A stretch of 64,000 bases of DNA from Pseudomonas sp. RIT-PI-r (GTDB taxonomy: Bacteria > Pseudomonadota > Gammaproteobacteria > Pseudomonadales > Pseudomonadaceae), in NCBI RefSeq assembly GCF_001297015.1, contig NZ_LIGE01000012.1, positions 1 through 64,000 on the forward strand, given 5' to 3'. A program made the translations under genes and the position numbers. The notes under the pieces were generated by a model. The model was not told the origin of the DNA and made no database searches. It saw only the letters and a list, made by a program, of their open reading frames with translations. Of the stretch, positions 26,531 through 36,515 are shown in pieces; the first letter of the stretch is position 1; every line of letters begins with the position of its first letter.

Positions 26531-27835
26531 TCAGCGCGCCGCGAGCACTTTGCCGCGGCACTCACCGAAGCCGATCGACGCGAAACCGTCACGGGCACAA
26601 CGTGCGCGAAGGATGATTTCGTCACCGTCCTCGAGGAATTTACGCACTTCGCCAGACGCCAGCTCGATCGGTTTTTTACCGCCCTCGGTGATTTCCAGCA
26701 GGCTGCCGAACTGACCGTTTTCAGGACCGGACAATGTGCCCGAGCCGAACAGGTCACCGGCCTGCAACTGGCAACCGTTGACGCTGTGATGCGCAACCAT
26801 CTGCGCCACGGTCCAGTACATGTAACGGGTGTTGCTCAGGGTCAGGCGATGGGCCGGCAGGTTCTGCTCGCGCATGGCTTCGGTGAGCAGCAGCACTTCC
26901 AGTTCGATGTCGAAGGCGCCGCCGTCCTGATCACGCTTGTCGAACAGATACGGCAACGGTTGCGGATCACCTTCAGGACGCTTCGGCTGCGCGGTACGGA
27001 AGGGTTCCAGCGCTTCGGCAGTGACGACCCACGGCGAAACGCTGGTGATGAAACTCTTCGACAGGAACGGCCCCAGCGGCTGGTATTCCCAGGCCTGGAT
27101 ATCACGCGCCGACCAGTCGTTGAGCAGGCAGAAACCGGCGATGTGATCAGCGGCATCACCGATGGCTATCGAGTCGCCCATCTCGTTGCCCTGACCGATC
27201 CAGATGCCCAGTTCCAGTTCATAGTCCAGGCGTGCGCATGGGCCGAAGGTCGGCTCGCTCGCTCCCGCCGGCAGGGTCTGACCTTTAGGGCGGCGTACAT
27301 CGGTGCCAGAAGCACGCACTGTAGAGGCGCGGCCGTGATAGCCGATCGGCACGTGCTTGTAGTTCGGCAGCAGCGGGTTGTCCGGGCGGAACAGTTTGCC
27401 CACATTTTGCGCGTGCTCGATACCGACGTAGAAGTCGGTGTAATCGCTGATGCGGGCAGGCAGATGCAGTTGGCAATCGGCAGCCAATGGCAGCAGTTTT
27501 GCGCCTTGGGCTTCGATGCTGCCTCGGTGCGTGCTGCCTTCGCTGAACAGTTCCAGCAGGCGCGTACGCAGGGCAACACGCGCCTCGCGACCGAGATTGA
27601 AAAACGCGTTCAGCTGTCCGCCCTGCATGGCTTCCACTGCACTGCGCGCAGCACCGTCGAACAGCCCGGCTTCCAGCGCCACTTGCAGATCGAAGATGTG
27701 CTCGCCAATCGCCACCCCAGCGCGCGGTGCCGAACCATCGCGGCTGAACACACCCAGCGGCAGATTCTGCAGCGGGAAATCGGCGTGGCCGTTGGCCGAA
27801 GCGACCCAACTGCGAGTGATGGAATTCTGCGTCAT
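26531..27835 (-). CDS. Fumarylacetoacetase
   Basis: The 434-residue enzyme hydrolyses fumarylacetoacetate to fumarate and acetoacetate. It has the N-terminal SH3-like domain (about 20-125) and the FAH catalytic domain with DFYVGIEHAQNVGKLF (metal and catalytic site), PIGYHGRAST, LDYELELGIWIG and FGSGTLSGPENGQFGSLLE. Full length matches the family. It lies 3 bases after hmgA, so the genes are cotranscribed. Confidence 0.94.
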   Translation of the reverse strand: MTQNSITRSWVASANGHADFPLQNLPLGVFSRDGSAPRAGVAIGEHIFDLQVALEAGLFDGAARSAVEAMQGGQLNAFFNLGREARVALRTRLLELFSEGSTHRGSIEAQGAKLLPLAADCQLHLPARISDYTDFYVGIEHAQNVGKLFRPDNPLLPNYKHVPIGYHGRASTVRASGTDVRRPKGQTLPAGASEPTFGPCARLDYELELGIWIGQGNEMGDSIAIGDAADHIAGFCLLNDWSARDIQAWEYQPLGPFLSKSFITSVSPWVVTAEALEPFRTAQPKRPEGDPQPLPYLFDKRDQDGGAFDIELEVLLLTEAMREQNLPAHRLTLSNTRYMYWTVAQMVAHHSVNGCQLQAGDLFGSGTLSGPENGQFGSLLEITEGGKKPIELASGEVRKFLEDGDEIILRARCARDGFASIGFGECRGKVLAAR

Positions 27836-27838
27836 GGG

Positions 27839-29143
27839 TTATCTCCGGGTAGGGTCGAACGTAGCGGGCAGCGTGGCCCAGCAAGCGTCGTAAGTGGATT
27901 GCAGTTGTGGGCAGTCGAGGGCGAAGCGGCTTGGGCGCAGCACCTGGCTGGTCTCGAACATGAAGGCCATGGTGTTGTCGATCTTTGCCGGTTTGAGTTC
28001 GGCGTTGATTGCTTTGGTGCAGGTCTCGCCATCCGGGCCGTGCGCGCTCATGCAACTGTGCAGCGAGGCGCCACCGGGCACGAAGCCTTCGGCCTTGGCA
28101 TCGTATTCACCCTGGATCAGCCCCATGAATTCGTTCATCAGGTTGCGGTGGAACCAGGGTGGACGGAAGGTGTTTTCGGCGACCATCCAGCGTGGCGGGA
28201 AGATCACGAAGTCGAGGTTGGCCAGGCCGTGCACGCTGGTCGGCGAGGTCAGCACGGTGAAGATCGACGGATCCGGGTGATCGAAACTCACCGTACCGAT
28301 CGTATTGAAACGGCGCAGATCGTATTTATACGGCACGTTATTGCCGTGCCAGGCGACCACGTTCAACGGCGAATGATTGAGTTCGGTGGCCCACAACTGA
28401 CCGAGGAATTTCTGCACCAGCGTGGTCGGTTGCTGGAGGTTTTCGTAGGCCGCGACCGGGGTCAGGAAGTCGCGCGGATTGGCCAGACCGTTGCTGCCGA
28501 TCGGTCCCAGATCCGGCAGGCGCAGTGGCGCGCCATGGTTTTCGGCGACGTAACCGCGTGCTTGCGGGTCGAGCAATTCAACGCGGAATTTCAGGCCGCG
28601 TGGCAGCACGACGATTTCCAGCGGTGCGACGTCCAGCACGCCCAATTCAGTGGCGATGCGCAGACGGCCGAGTTGCGGCACCAACAGCAATTCGCCGTCA
28701 GCGTTGAAGAACACGCGCTCCATCGAACGGTTGGCAACGTAGTTGTAGATGCTGATCCCGGCCGGTTTTTCCGCACCGGCGTTAGCCGCCATGCTCACCA
28801 GACCGTCAATGAAATCGGTCGGCTCGGCCGGGATCTCCAAAGGATTCCAGCGCAGGCGATTGGGCGTCACTTCTCCCAGCGGCCCACCGGCCAGTTGCCG
28901 TTCCAGTTTGACGAACGCCGGGTGATTGGCCGACGGCTGAATGCGGTACATCCAGGTGCGCCGCGCTTCACTGCGGGTCATGGTGAACGCGGTGCCGGAG
29001 AACAATTCGGTGTAGAGACCGTACGGGGCTTTTTGCGGGGAGTTCTGGCCGACGGGTAGCGCGCCAGGCAACGCCTCAGAGCTGAATTCGTTGCCGAAAC
29101 CGGACTGATACGCCAGCGCCTGCGCGGTTGAATCGAGGTTCAT
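27839..29143 (-). CDS. Homogentisate 1,2-dioxygenase
   Basis: The 434-residue iron-dependent ring-cleavage enzyme converts homogentisate to maleylacetoacetate. Typical segments include [19 protein letters not shown] near the N-terminus and the iron-ligand region [19 protein letters not shown]...[10 protein letters not shown], with further His in SMSAHGPD. The ATG at 29143 is preceded by a strong AGGAGG site, so the longer frame is rejected. It is the first gene of the hmgA-fahA-maiA operon. Confidence 0.95.
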   Translation of the reverse strand: MNLDSTAQALAYQSGFGNEFSSEALPGALPVGQNSPQKAPYGLYTELFSGTAFTMTRSEARRTWMYRIQPSANHPAFVKLERQLAGGPLGEVTPNRLRWNPLEIPAEPTDFIDGLVSMAANAGAEKPAGISIYNYVANRSMERVFFNADGELLLVPQLGRLRIATELGVLDVAPLEIVVLPRGLKFRVELLDPQARGYVAENHGAPLRLPDLGPIGSNGLANPRDFLTPVAAYENLQQPTTLVQKFLGQLWATELNHSPLNVVAWHGNNVPYKYDLRRFNTIGTVSFDHPDPSIFTVLTSPTSVHGLANLDFVIFPPRWMVAENTFRPPWFHRNLMNEFMGLIQGEYDAKAEGFVPGGASLHSCMSAHGPDGETCTKAINAELKPAKIDNTMAFMFETSQVLRPSRFALDCPQLQSTYDACWATLPATFDPTRR

Positions 29144-29220
29144 GGAGCCTCCTGAACAGGGAGTCGGCAGTGGCCCATCGCTCTGGCTCAGAGGTTTCGG
29201 CACGCCGGGGTTGTTATTAT

Positions 29221-29235
29221 CGTAATTCGATTACG
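29221..29235. promoter_or_regulatory. Probable HmgR operator
   Basis: A perfect palindrome CGTAAT-TCG-ATTACG lies between the divergent hmgA and hmgR genes, with a further partial half-site (AACGTAATTT) just beyond. In P. putida HmgR, an IclR repressor, controls hmgABC through a palindromic site and is released by homogentisate; I infer the same here. Confidence 0.75.
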
Positions 29236-29307
29236 CATAACGTAATTTGCTCGCTATCCAGCGTCAAGCTATAAAGACGCCCATTCGTATCGGAACCCGG
29301 CCGCACC

Positions 29308-30090
29308 ATGGAAAAAACCAGCGACAGCAATGGCAAACAGAAAGTCCGCTCCGCCGAGGTCGGCACCGACATACTCAAGGCCCTGGCCGAGTTGTCGCCA
29401 TCGACTTCGTTGTCGCGCCTGGCCGAACACGTGCAGATGCCGGCGAGCAAGGTGCATCGCTATCTGCAGGCCTTGATCGCCTCCGGATTTGCCGAGCAGA
29501 ACGCCGCTACCAACCATTACGGTCTTGGCCGTGAAGCGCTGCGCGTCGGCCTCGCCGCACTCAACAGTATGGACGTGCTGAAAGTCGCCGCCCTGCCACT
29601 GGCCGAATTGCGCGATGAGCTCAACGAAACCTGCTTCCTCGCGGTCTGGGGCAATCAGGGCGCAACCGTGGTGCACATCGAACCGGCGGTGCGCGCGGTG
29701 ACCGTTGTAACGCAATTGGGCTCGGTGCTGCCGCTACTCAGTTCATCGACGGGATTGGTGTTCAGCGCATATCTGCCGCATCGGGAAACCGATGAACTGC
29801 GCGAAAAGGAGATCGCCGTAGCCGATCATCCGTTGAAGGATGACAAAGCCTACGCGACGCAGTGCGAACAGATCCGCGCGCGCGGCTTGCATCATGTCCA
29901 CGGCCTGCTGATGCCCGGTGTCGATGCGTTGTCGGCGCCGGTGTTCAATTCCGTCGGCCAGATCGCGGCGGTACTGACGATTGTCGGCCCGACCTCGTTG
30001 TTTCACGCTGACGAAAATGGCCCTGCCGCCCGGCGCTTACTCGCGGCAACGCGCGCGGTGAGCTGGCGCATGGGCTATGACGCGGGCTAA
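29308..30090 (+). CDS. IclR-family regulator HmgR
   Basis: The 260-residue protein has an N-terminal winged HTH (about 18-75; DILKALAELSPSTSLSRLAEHVQMPASKVHRYLQALIASGFAEQ) and a C-terminal IclR effector domain (about 85-255). Its position, divergent to hmgA with a palindrome between, identifies it as the homogentisate-responsive repressor of the operon. Confidence 0.87.
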   Translation: MEKTSDSNGKQKVRSAEVGTDILKALAELSPSTSLSRLAEHVQMPASKVHRYLQALIASGFAEQNAATNHYGLGREALRVGLAALNSMDVLKVAALPLAELRDELNETCFLAVWGNQGATVVHIEPAVRAVTVVTQLGSVLPLLSSSTGLVFSAYLPHRETDELREKEIAVADHPLKDDKAYATQCEQIRARGLHHVHGLLMPGVDALSAPVFNSVGQIAAVLTIVGPTSLFHADENGPAARRLLAATRAVSWRMGYDAG

Positions 30091-30111
30091 TTGACTTCGA
30101 CCCTGTTCACA

Positions 30112-32661
30112 TCAACACAGCCCGAGCACTTTAGCCTTTGCCACCGCTTGCGTTCTGCGCTCCACGCTTAACTTGGCGTTTATCCTGCGCGCATGGGTCT
30201 TGACGGTATGCAGCGAAATGTACAGTTGCTCGGCGATCTTCTGATTGGACTCGCCTTGGGCAATCAGCTTCAGCACTTCAACTTCACGCCGGCTCAACAG
30301 CGCCTCGGCGCCGACCGCAGGGGTTGCAGCGATGGCCTCGGCGGCTGCGCGGATCAGCGTTGTTTCAGGATGACGCAAGCGCCACTCGAGCAGCGATTGC
30401 TGCAACTGACACCGCGCTACCAACGCTTGCCCCTGATGCAGCGCTCGTTGAGCCAATGACACTTCACCTTTGTGCCAGGCGAGTTGCGCCAGCACCAGGT
30501 GCAACTCGGCTTCGAGGTTCAACATGCCTTTTTGCTGCGCGCCGATCAACGCGTGCTGGATCTCAACCAGATCGATCAGCTCAGGCTGCATCTGCGCCCT
30601 GGCGGTGAGCAACAGATATTCGAGACGCGGAATCAGCTCCAGAGTCGCCGGTGGCGCTTGCCGCGCCTGAGCCCCTTGAAAGTGGCGCAATACCCTGCTC
30701 AGTGCTTCATGCGCCAGCTCCGCCCTGCCCTGCTGCAACCAGAATTGGCTGCTGACCTGCAACAAGACGCCGCGATACACCGTGTCCGGAATCTGCCGCT
30801 GCTGCATCAACCGCTCAGCATCGCGCAGGTACACAAATGCTCGCGCGTAATCCTGCTGATTGGCCGCCAGTTGGGCCAGCCCCAGAAAACCATACAGCAC
30901 GCGCTTGTCATGACTGCGCAGGCAGTCCTCCAGCCCCCTCTGGAATAGCTCGGCGGCGCGTGTTTCCTCACCCATGCACAGGGCCAGTCTGCCACGCCGC
31001 AACGCGATGCGACCGAGCAACGGCACGGGGCGATGTTCACGCTGACAAAGCAATTGCTGCATGCCGGCCAACAAACTGTCGGCGCGGGCCGGCGCACCGC
31101 GCTGCTCCAGCAGTTGTGCGTGATCGAGCTCCAGCAACCCCTCGAACAGCAATGACCCTTGAGCGCGCGCCAGACACAACGCCTCGCGGTTTATGCCCTG
31201 GGCCAGTTCCAGTTCGCCACAAAGCAAGGCTTGCTGGGTTTGCCCCGACAGGCACAACAGCCGCGCAGGCCAGGCATCGCTTGCCAACTCGGCCAGCGCT
31301 TGACGGAAATGCTCACGCGCAGGCGCCATTCGCCCCTGCAAATGTAGCAACCAACCTTGCAGCGCCTGCCATCGCGCCACCCATTGCCGCTGCTTTTGCG
31401 CCGAAGGTTGCGGAACGAATCTCGACATATGTTCGATGCTGGCAGCGGCCTGATCAAAACGGCCGGCGAACAGCAGCGCCGCCGTCATCAATCCGACCAA
31501 TTGCGGCGAGCCCAACGTCAATTCTTCGCCTTGCTGCTCGTGCAGGCGCAACAGCAGCACTACCGTTTGATCGTCAAACAGATGCTCGAAAGTGAAGTGC
31601 TGCAACAAGCTCACCGCCACCTCGAACTCTTCGGCCAAAAGAGCTTGCTCGAACGCCGAGCGCCAGTCCTCCCGCGCGGTAAACCACTGGCACGCGCGCC
31701 GATGCCAAGAGCGCCCCTGTGGCCAGCGTGACTGCTGAATCACACGGGTCAGCGGCGGAAAAATCTGCAGCCATTGCGCCGAATCCTGCCACGGTTCGAT
31801 AAAACAACCGAGGCTGTGCAACGTGCGCAAGAGATCAGCGCCTTCGCCGGCTCCGAACAGATGCTCACACAGTTCATTATTGAAGCGCGGTAAATGCGCC
31901 AATACACGCCAGGCCTCCGCCAGCTCCGGCGACAGGCTGTTGAACAGTTCGTGTTGCAGGTAATCGAGCAAGGTGTCGACCCGTTGCTGCGGCTGATTGC
32001 TCTGCGCCCAATCGCACTTTTGCAGCAACGCCATACGCACCCCGGCGCACCAGCCACCGGTACGTTGCACAATGCGCCCGGCAACACTCAGCGCTTGCTC
32101 GGCAGGCAAATGGTGCAGCACCTGAGCGATTTCACTTTGGCTCAAGGCCAGCGTCACGGGTTCACACTCATACAGCTCATCGTCGAGCAACAGGCGCGGC
32201 CAGTTGCACTGCGGGCGCCGGCGCGTGCCGATCCACCAGATCAAGGCCGGACTGCTGACTGCCAACAATCGATCGAGCAAAGCATCCAGCACCGGATCCG
32301 GCTGACGGCAATAATCGTCGATAAACAGCCACGTCGATACCGACCAGCGAGCCAGGGCAGCAACCAGGCCGGCTTCATCCGTGTCGATCAAGCCCAGCGC
32401 TTGCGTCAACCGCCGACAGAATTCCCCCTTACTGAGCGCGCCGCCCGCCAGCGCTATCCAGTGCACCGAACACTGTGCGGGCGCCTGCAACAGGCATTCG
32501 GTGAGCAGTGCACTCTTGCCGCTGCCGGCTGGCGCGCAGATCAGCCTCACCCGTGCCACTGACGCCAGCAATGGTTCGCACAAGCGTGCGCGCGCCTGGT
32601 GGTGAGAGGACAGTCGGGGAAGAAATCCGGGGCGATCCAGGCACGGTGTCATGGCGGTCAT
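30112..32661 (-). CDS. LuxR-family large ATP-binding (MalT-like) regulator
   Basis: The 849-residue protein has an N-terminal NTPase with Walker A CAPAGSGKSALL (about 41-52) and a Walker-B-like WLFIDDY (about 113), long helical TPR-type repeats (about 350-760) and a C-terminal LuxR HTH (about 780-845; LLSRREVEVLKLIAQGESNQKIAEQLYISLHTVKTHARRINAKL). Such LAL regulators activate transcription after sensing an inducer. It lies beside, and in the same direction as, the DUF1302/DUF1329 pair, which it probably regulates; a terminator separates them. The inducer is unknown. Confidence 0.85.
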   Translation of the reverse strand: MTAMTPCLDRPGFLPRLSSHHQARARLCEPLLASVARVRLICAPAGSGKSALLTECLLQAPAQCSVHWIALAGGALSKGEFCRRLTQALGLIDTDEAGLVAALARWSVSTWLFIDDYCRQPDPVLDALLDRLLAVSSPALIWWIGTRRRPQCNWPRLLLDDELYECEPVTLALSQSEIAQVLHHLPAEQALSVAGRIVQRTGGWCAGVRMALLQKCDWAQSNQPQQRVDTLLDYLQHELFNSLSPELAEAWRVLAHLPRFNNELCEHLFGAGEGADLLRTLHSLGCFIEPWQDSAQWLQIFPPLTRVIQQSRWPQGRSWHRRACQWFTAREDWRSAFEQALLAEEFEVAVSLLQHFTFEHLFDDQTVVLLLRLHEQQGEELTLGSPQLVGLMTAALLFAGRFDQAAASIEHMSRFVPQPSAQKQRQWVARWQALQGWLLHLQGRMAPAREHFRQALAELASDAWPARLLCLSGQTQQALLCGELELAQGINREALCLARAQGSLLFEGLLELDHAQLLEQRGAPARADSLLAGMQQLLCQREHRPVPLLGRIALRRGRLALCMGEETRAAELFQRGLEDCLRSHDKRVLYGFLGLAQLAANQQDYARAFVYLRDAERLMQQRQIPDTVYRGVLLQVSSQFWLQQGRAELAHEALSRVLRHFQGAQARQAPPATLELIPRLEYLLLTARAQMQPELIDLVEIQHALIGAQQKGMLNLEAELHLVLAQLAWHKGEVSLAQRALHQGQALVARCQLQQSLLEWRLRHPETTLIRAAAEAIAATPAVGAEALLSRREVEVLKLIAQGESNQKIAEQLYISLHTVKTHARRINAKLSVERRTQAVAKAKVLGLC

Positions 32662-32750
32662 CGGGTGAGCCTTTTTATCGTTGTACGGTCACCCTAGCCC
32701 TCTCCAGTGAGCTTGTTGACGAGTATTCAGCGCGCTGATTGCCAGCCATA

Positions 32751-32778
32751 AAAAAGGCGACCGTGCGGTCGCCTTTTG
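32751..32778 (-). terminator. Terminator after the DUF1329 gene
   Basis: A GGCGACCG stem with a short loop is followed on the minus strand by TTTTTT, about 25 bases past the DUF1329 stop codon. Confidence 0.85.
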
Positions 32779-32800
32779 TACAGCCGGTGTATCGCAAACG

Positions 32801-34177
32801 TTACCGAACGCCCTCTGCGCGCAGGGCCGACGGGGTGTAGTCGGCGGCCTTGGCTTCGAAGCCGAATTCGAAGCTGTGTTTCTCTTCGTTCTTCATTCCC
32901 AAGGCAATGTAGCGGCCGGCAATGATGTCGTAGAGGGCTTCCAGCGTATAAGCCTGAGCCTGGTGATCGTAGTAGTACTGCGCATGCCCTTCGGCGACCC
33001 GCCACAGTTGACCGCGGCCATCGTAGTGATCAACCAGTGCCACCTGCCAGCTGTCCTCGTCGATGTACATGTGGCGCTTGGCATAGATATGCCGCTCGCT
33101 CGGCTTCACCGTGCCGATGACTTCCCAGACACGGTGCAATTCATAACGGGTCAGGTCCTGGTTGATGTGCCCGGCCTTGACGATGTCGTCGTACTTGAGC
33201 GTCGGTGAATCAAGCTTGTAGCTGTTGTACGGAATGTACATTTCCTTCTTGCCGACCAGTTTCCAGTCATAGCGATCCGGGGCACCGGAAAACATGTCGA
33301 AGTTGTCCGAGGTACGCAGACCATCCGCTGCGGTGCCCGGGCCGTCATACGCCACCTGCGGCGCGCGGCGCACCCGGCGCTGACCGGCGTTGTAGATCCA
33401 CGCCAGGCGCGGTTCCTTCACCTGATCGAGGGTCTCATGCACCAGCAGCACGTTACCGGCCAGACGCGCCGGCGCAGTCACCGATTGCTTGAAGAAGGTC
33501 AGCACGTTGGCCGCTTTGTCCGGATCGAGATCCTTCATCAACTGCGGCACGGCGATTTCTTCTTCGAAGCGGATAGGCGTGTAGCTGCCGTTTGTCTGCG
33601 GCGTCACCTGCGTGATGATGCGTTTGACGTTGCCACCGTGGTAACGAGTGATGTGGTTCCACAACACCTCGACGCCGTTTTTCGGAATCGGGAAGGCGTA
33701 ATAGCGATTGCCAGTGAAATTGGCCAGGCCGTTACCATCGTTGATCGTCGTCACGTTCAGCGCACTGCGTTTGGCCGACTCGTAGATGTCCGCCGGGGCG
33801 GCGACGGTTCGGTGAGTTGGATAGACCGGGATCTTGTAGGTTTGCGGGTAGCGTTTGAACATCGCCACCTGGCCTTCGGAAAGCTTGTCCTTGTACTTGT
33901 CGACGTTGGCCGGGGTGATGGTGAACAACGGTTTTTCGTTGGCGAACGGATCGGCGAGAAAACCCTTGCTGTCCACCGTCCCGGCGTTCTTCGGAATCCC
34001 GCCGGTCCATGGCGGAATCGAACCGTCAGCATTACCGGCCTTCTCGGCGCCGAGCGGGGTCAGGCTGGTGCCAAGCTTGTTCGCCTCATCCGCTGACACC
34101 GCCGCCATCACGTTGGCCGCCAGCAGACTCAGGGCGAGGACACCACATTGCAGAATCATTTTGCGCATTGCTTTCAT
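32801..34177 (-). CDS. DUF1329 exported envelope protein
   Basis: The 458-residue protein has a signal peptide (about 1-25; MILQCGVLALSLLAANVMAA) and a mature domain of the DUF1329 family, which has a LolA/LolB-like fold. Conserved stretches include LTPLGAEKAGNADGSIPPWTGGI, TFKQSVTAPARLAGN and YELHRVWEVIGTVKPSERHIYAKR. It follows the DUF1302 gene after 14 bases. The family is widely linked to DUF1302 in pseudomonads; the substrate is not known, though hydrophobic ligands are suspected. Confidence 0.82.
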   Translation of the reverse strand: MKAMRKMILQCGVLALSLLAANVMAAVSADEANKLGTSLTPLGAEKAGNADGSIPPWTGGIPKNAGTVDSKGFLADPFANEKPLFTITPANVDKYKDKLSEGQVAMFKRYPQTYKIPVYPTHRTVAAPADIYESAKRSALNVTTINDGNGLANFTGNRYYAFPIPKNGVEVLWNHITRYHGGNVKRIITQVTPQTNGSYTPIRFEEEIAVPQLMKDLDPDKAANVLTFFKQSVTAPARLAGNVLLVHETLDQVKEPRLAWIYNAGQRRVRRAPQVAYDGPGTAADGLRTSDNFDMFSGAPDRYDWKLVGKKEMYIPYNSYKLDSPTLKYDDIVKAGHINQDLTRYELHRVWEVIGTVKPSERHIYAKRHMYIDEDSWQVALVDHYDGRGQLWRVAEGHAQYYYDHQAQAYTLEALYDIIAGRYIALGMKNEEKHSFEFGFEAKAADYTPSALRAEGVR

Positions 34178-34191
34178 CCTTCTCGGGCAGA

Positions 34192-35985
34192 TCAGAAGTT
34201 CACGCCGAAGCTCAGGGCCACGAAGTCACGGTCTTCGAGAACGTTGTAGTCACCACCAAAAAAGTCGGTGTAACTGAGGCTCGCGGTGTAGGTGTTGCGA
34301 TAGTCGGCATCGACGCCGACGCTGATCGCTTTCGCCCCTTCGTTGAACAGCCCGTTAGGGCCGTAGCCGGCGACGTCATGCGACCACGACAGGTTGGGTT
34401 TGAGGTTGATGCCGCCGATCACGTTGGCGTAGTCGAGGATGGCCCGGGCGCGGTAGCCCCACGAAGTCGAGGTGACAAAACCGTCGGTGTCGCCACCGAA
34501 ACCATACTGGCCGTAGACCGAATCACGGCCATAACGCAGCTGGCTGCGCGACTCCAGACCGCCGACATGCACGACCGCCGCTTCACCGACCACGGTCAGA
34601 CGCTCAGCGCCCAGCACCTGATCGAAGAAGTGCGTGAGCGTGCTCTGGATCTGCGTGACTTCCTTGCGGCGATAGCCCTTGTTGTCCGCACCCGGCGCGG
34701 TTACCAGTGGAGATGCCGTGCCACCGGCAATCGGGTTGAGCAGTGCCAGTGTCAGGTCATTGGTGTTGACCTGTACCGGCGCGTTTGGCCGATAGCTGAT
34801 CTCGCCGGTCCAGGCAGTGCCGGTGGGCAGCGTGGTCGAGAAGCTCGCGCCGTAGAGACGAATGTCTTCCGGGTATTCAAGGTAGTACTGACCGCGCCCG
34901 AGCATCACGCTTTGCGCCAGGCCTGAGCCGCTGCCAGGCGCCAGCCCGTTGGCGATACCGACCATCGCCGGCAACGCCGAGAGGGTCGATAGCCCCGCCG
35001 TGGTGGTACCCACCGACGGCGTGCGACTGTGGTAATTCATGAAATAGAGACCGTACTCGGTGTCATCACCGAGCCAGCGCAATGCCGTACCCCACTGCCC
35101 GGAATCGCGCGCATCGCGGTCGCCGCCACGGGGAATCACCACGCCTTCGCGCGTCACCTGAATGCCTTGGCCAAACGCGGTGGTCAACGGCACCAATGGT
35201 GCGATCGCCGGGTTGCCAACGGTGTAACCGTTGTTGCAACCGTCCGCAGCCACATCGACGCCGAAGAACGTGCCGCAGTTGTCGAGAACGGTCTGGTCCC
35301 ATTCCAGTTGATAGAAACCTTCAACCGAGAGTTTGTCCGTCAGGCTCTGCGAGCCGAACAGCATGTTCACCGGGATCAGGCCTTCCTTGATCTCCGCACC
35401 GGGACGCCGGAACGCGGAGACATCGATCGGGTTGATGCTGTTGATCGAGTTGCCAATGAACGTGCTCTCGCCCCAACTCACCACCTGTTTTCCCGCGCGC
35501 ACGGTGCCCGGCAGGTCAGCGATGGTGTAGTTGTGATACACGAAGGCATCGAGAATCTGCGCACCGGACGACTTGGCGCCCTCCTTGCGGCCACTGTCAC
35601 TGATCGGCTTGAACTCGCGGTCTTCGTCCTTGAGCTCGAAGTCATACCAATACTTGCCACGCACAAACACACCGGTGTCGCCGTACTTCAGTTCGAGGTC
35701 GTGAATACCTTTGAAGATTTTCGAGAAGGTCTCGCCCTTCTTGAAGTTCAAACGCCCGTCATCCCCGGTGGAGGATTGCCCGGTGCCGCCGTTGACCGTG
35801 CCGACCAACGACTTGTCGGCATCGCGCAGGCCCCAACTCGCGCCCACCGACAGCGACGAGTCGAACGTCCCCTCGATCTCGCCGATATTGAACGAAACCG
35901 CGTGCGCCTGGGCGCAGCAACCCAGAGCCACCGCAGCGGCCAGCGCCTGCGGTGTGAAGATGGCGCGCATTGTTGTTTTTGTCAT
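34192..35985 (-). CDS. DUF1302 outer-membrane-type protein
   Basis: The 597-residue protein has a signal peptide (cleavage near AQAHA, about residue 28) and many short amphipathic, Tyr/Trp-rich beta-strand segments, ending in an aromatic residue (DFVALSFGVNF), as in outer-membrane barrels. The start at 35985 is chosen over a frame 70 codons longer because the signal peptide begins there. With DUF1329 it forms a two-gene operon of unknown function, possibly uptake or export of hydrophobic compounds. Confidence 0.82.
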   Translation of the reverse strand: MTKTTMRAIFTPQALAAAVALGCCAQAHAVSFNIGEIEGTFDSSLSVGASWGLRDADKSLVGTVNGGTGQSSTGDDGRLNFKKGETFSKIFKGIHDLELKYGDTGVFVRGKYWYDFELKDEDREFKPISDSGRKEGAKSSGAQILDAFVYHNYTIADLPGTVRAGKQVVSWGESTFIGNSINSINPIDVSAFRRPGAEIKEGLIPVNMLFGSQSLTDKLSVEGFYQLEWDQTVLDNCGTFFGVDVAADGCNNGYTVGNPAIAPLVPLTTAFGQGIQVTREGVVIPRGGDRDARDSGQWGTALRWLGDDTEYGLYFMNYHSRTPSVGTTTAGLSTLSALPAMVGIANGLAPGSGSGLAQSVMLGRGQYYLEYPEDIRLYGASFSTTLPTGTAWTGEISYRPNAPVQVNTNDLTLALLNPIAGGTASPLVTAPGADNKGYRRKEVTQIQSTLTHFFDQVLGAERLTVVGEAAVVHVGGLESRSQLRYGRDSVYGQYGFGGDTDGFVTSTSWGYRARAILDYANVIGGINLKPNLSWSHDVAGYGPNGLFNEGAKAISVGVDADYRNTYTASLSYTDFFGGDYNVLEDRDFVALSFGVNF

Positions 35986-36176
35986 GCGTCTTCCCCGGTG
36001 AGTGACAGAAGGCCCCACCCTACTGCCGGGCAACCGGGTCGATAAGCGCTCCAAGGAGGTATTCGCGTTGTCGCTCGAAAGGATGAATGCCCGCACGCGC
36101 CGTGGCTTTGCGCAACTCATGAGTGAGCTGGATGGAGGATCATCAATGCAGCGCATGGCGCACATCGGGTCACGGG

Positions 36177-36199
36177 ACTGTTGCATGCCCCGCAACAGT
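36177..36199. promoter_or_regulatory. Inverted repeat upstream of the DUF1302-DUF1329 operon
   Basis: ACTGTTGC and its complement GCAACAGT are separated by 7 bases, about 190 bases before the DUF1302 start. This could be an operator, for instance for the LuxR-type regulator; no direct evidence. Confidence 0.4.
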
Positions 36200-36404
36200 G
36201 CATGTCCGGAATCGGTATTTTTCCTACGCGCTCATGACCTTATTCTGAACGCGCTTTCACGGCAGCCGCCGAAAAGCGCGAAGCCAGCTACGCTGAGTCA
36301 CTGAAGCGATTGGCAACAGATTTCAGAGGAATCGAAGGATTCGGTTTCTTAACCCCGTGTTCACTGACGTTGATTTGTAGCTCCTTGATCCAACGTCTTA
36401 CCTT

Positions 36405-36433
36405 GGCCGCTGCGTTTGCAGCGGCCTTTTTTA
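36405..36433 (+). terminator. Rho-independent terminator in a gene-free stretch
   Basis: GGCCGCTGC-GTTT-GCAGCGGCC followed by TTTTTT. No gene precedes it on the plus strand within 400 bases, so it may end an unannotated small RNA or be left from a lost gene. The rest of 36000-36500 shows no convincing coding sequence. Confidence 0.8.
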
Positions 36434-36515
36434 TGCCTGATGAAAAGTTAAACGCCTCCCTCAGCGAAAAACTTCCGAGAACAATGTCGGACGTTTCTCT
36501 GTTCGCAGGAGAACG

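Noticed and set aside
26315..29059. A 914-codon open frame on the plus strand
   Set aside because: It lies antisense to the confidently identified maiA, fahA and hmgA; high GC with third-position bias creates such frames. The protein shows no domain.
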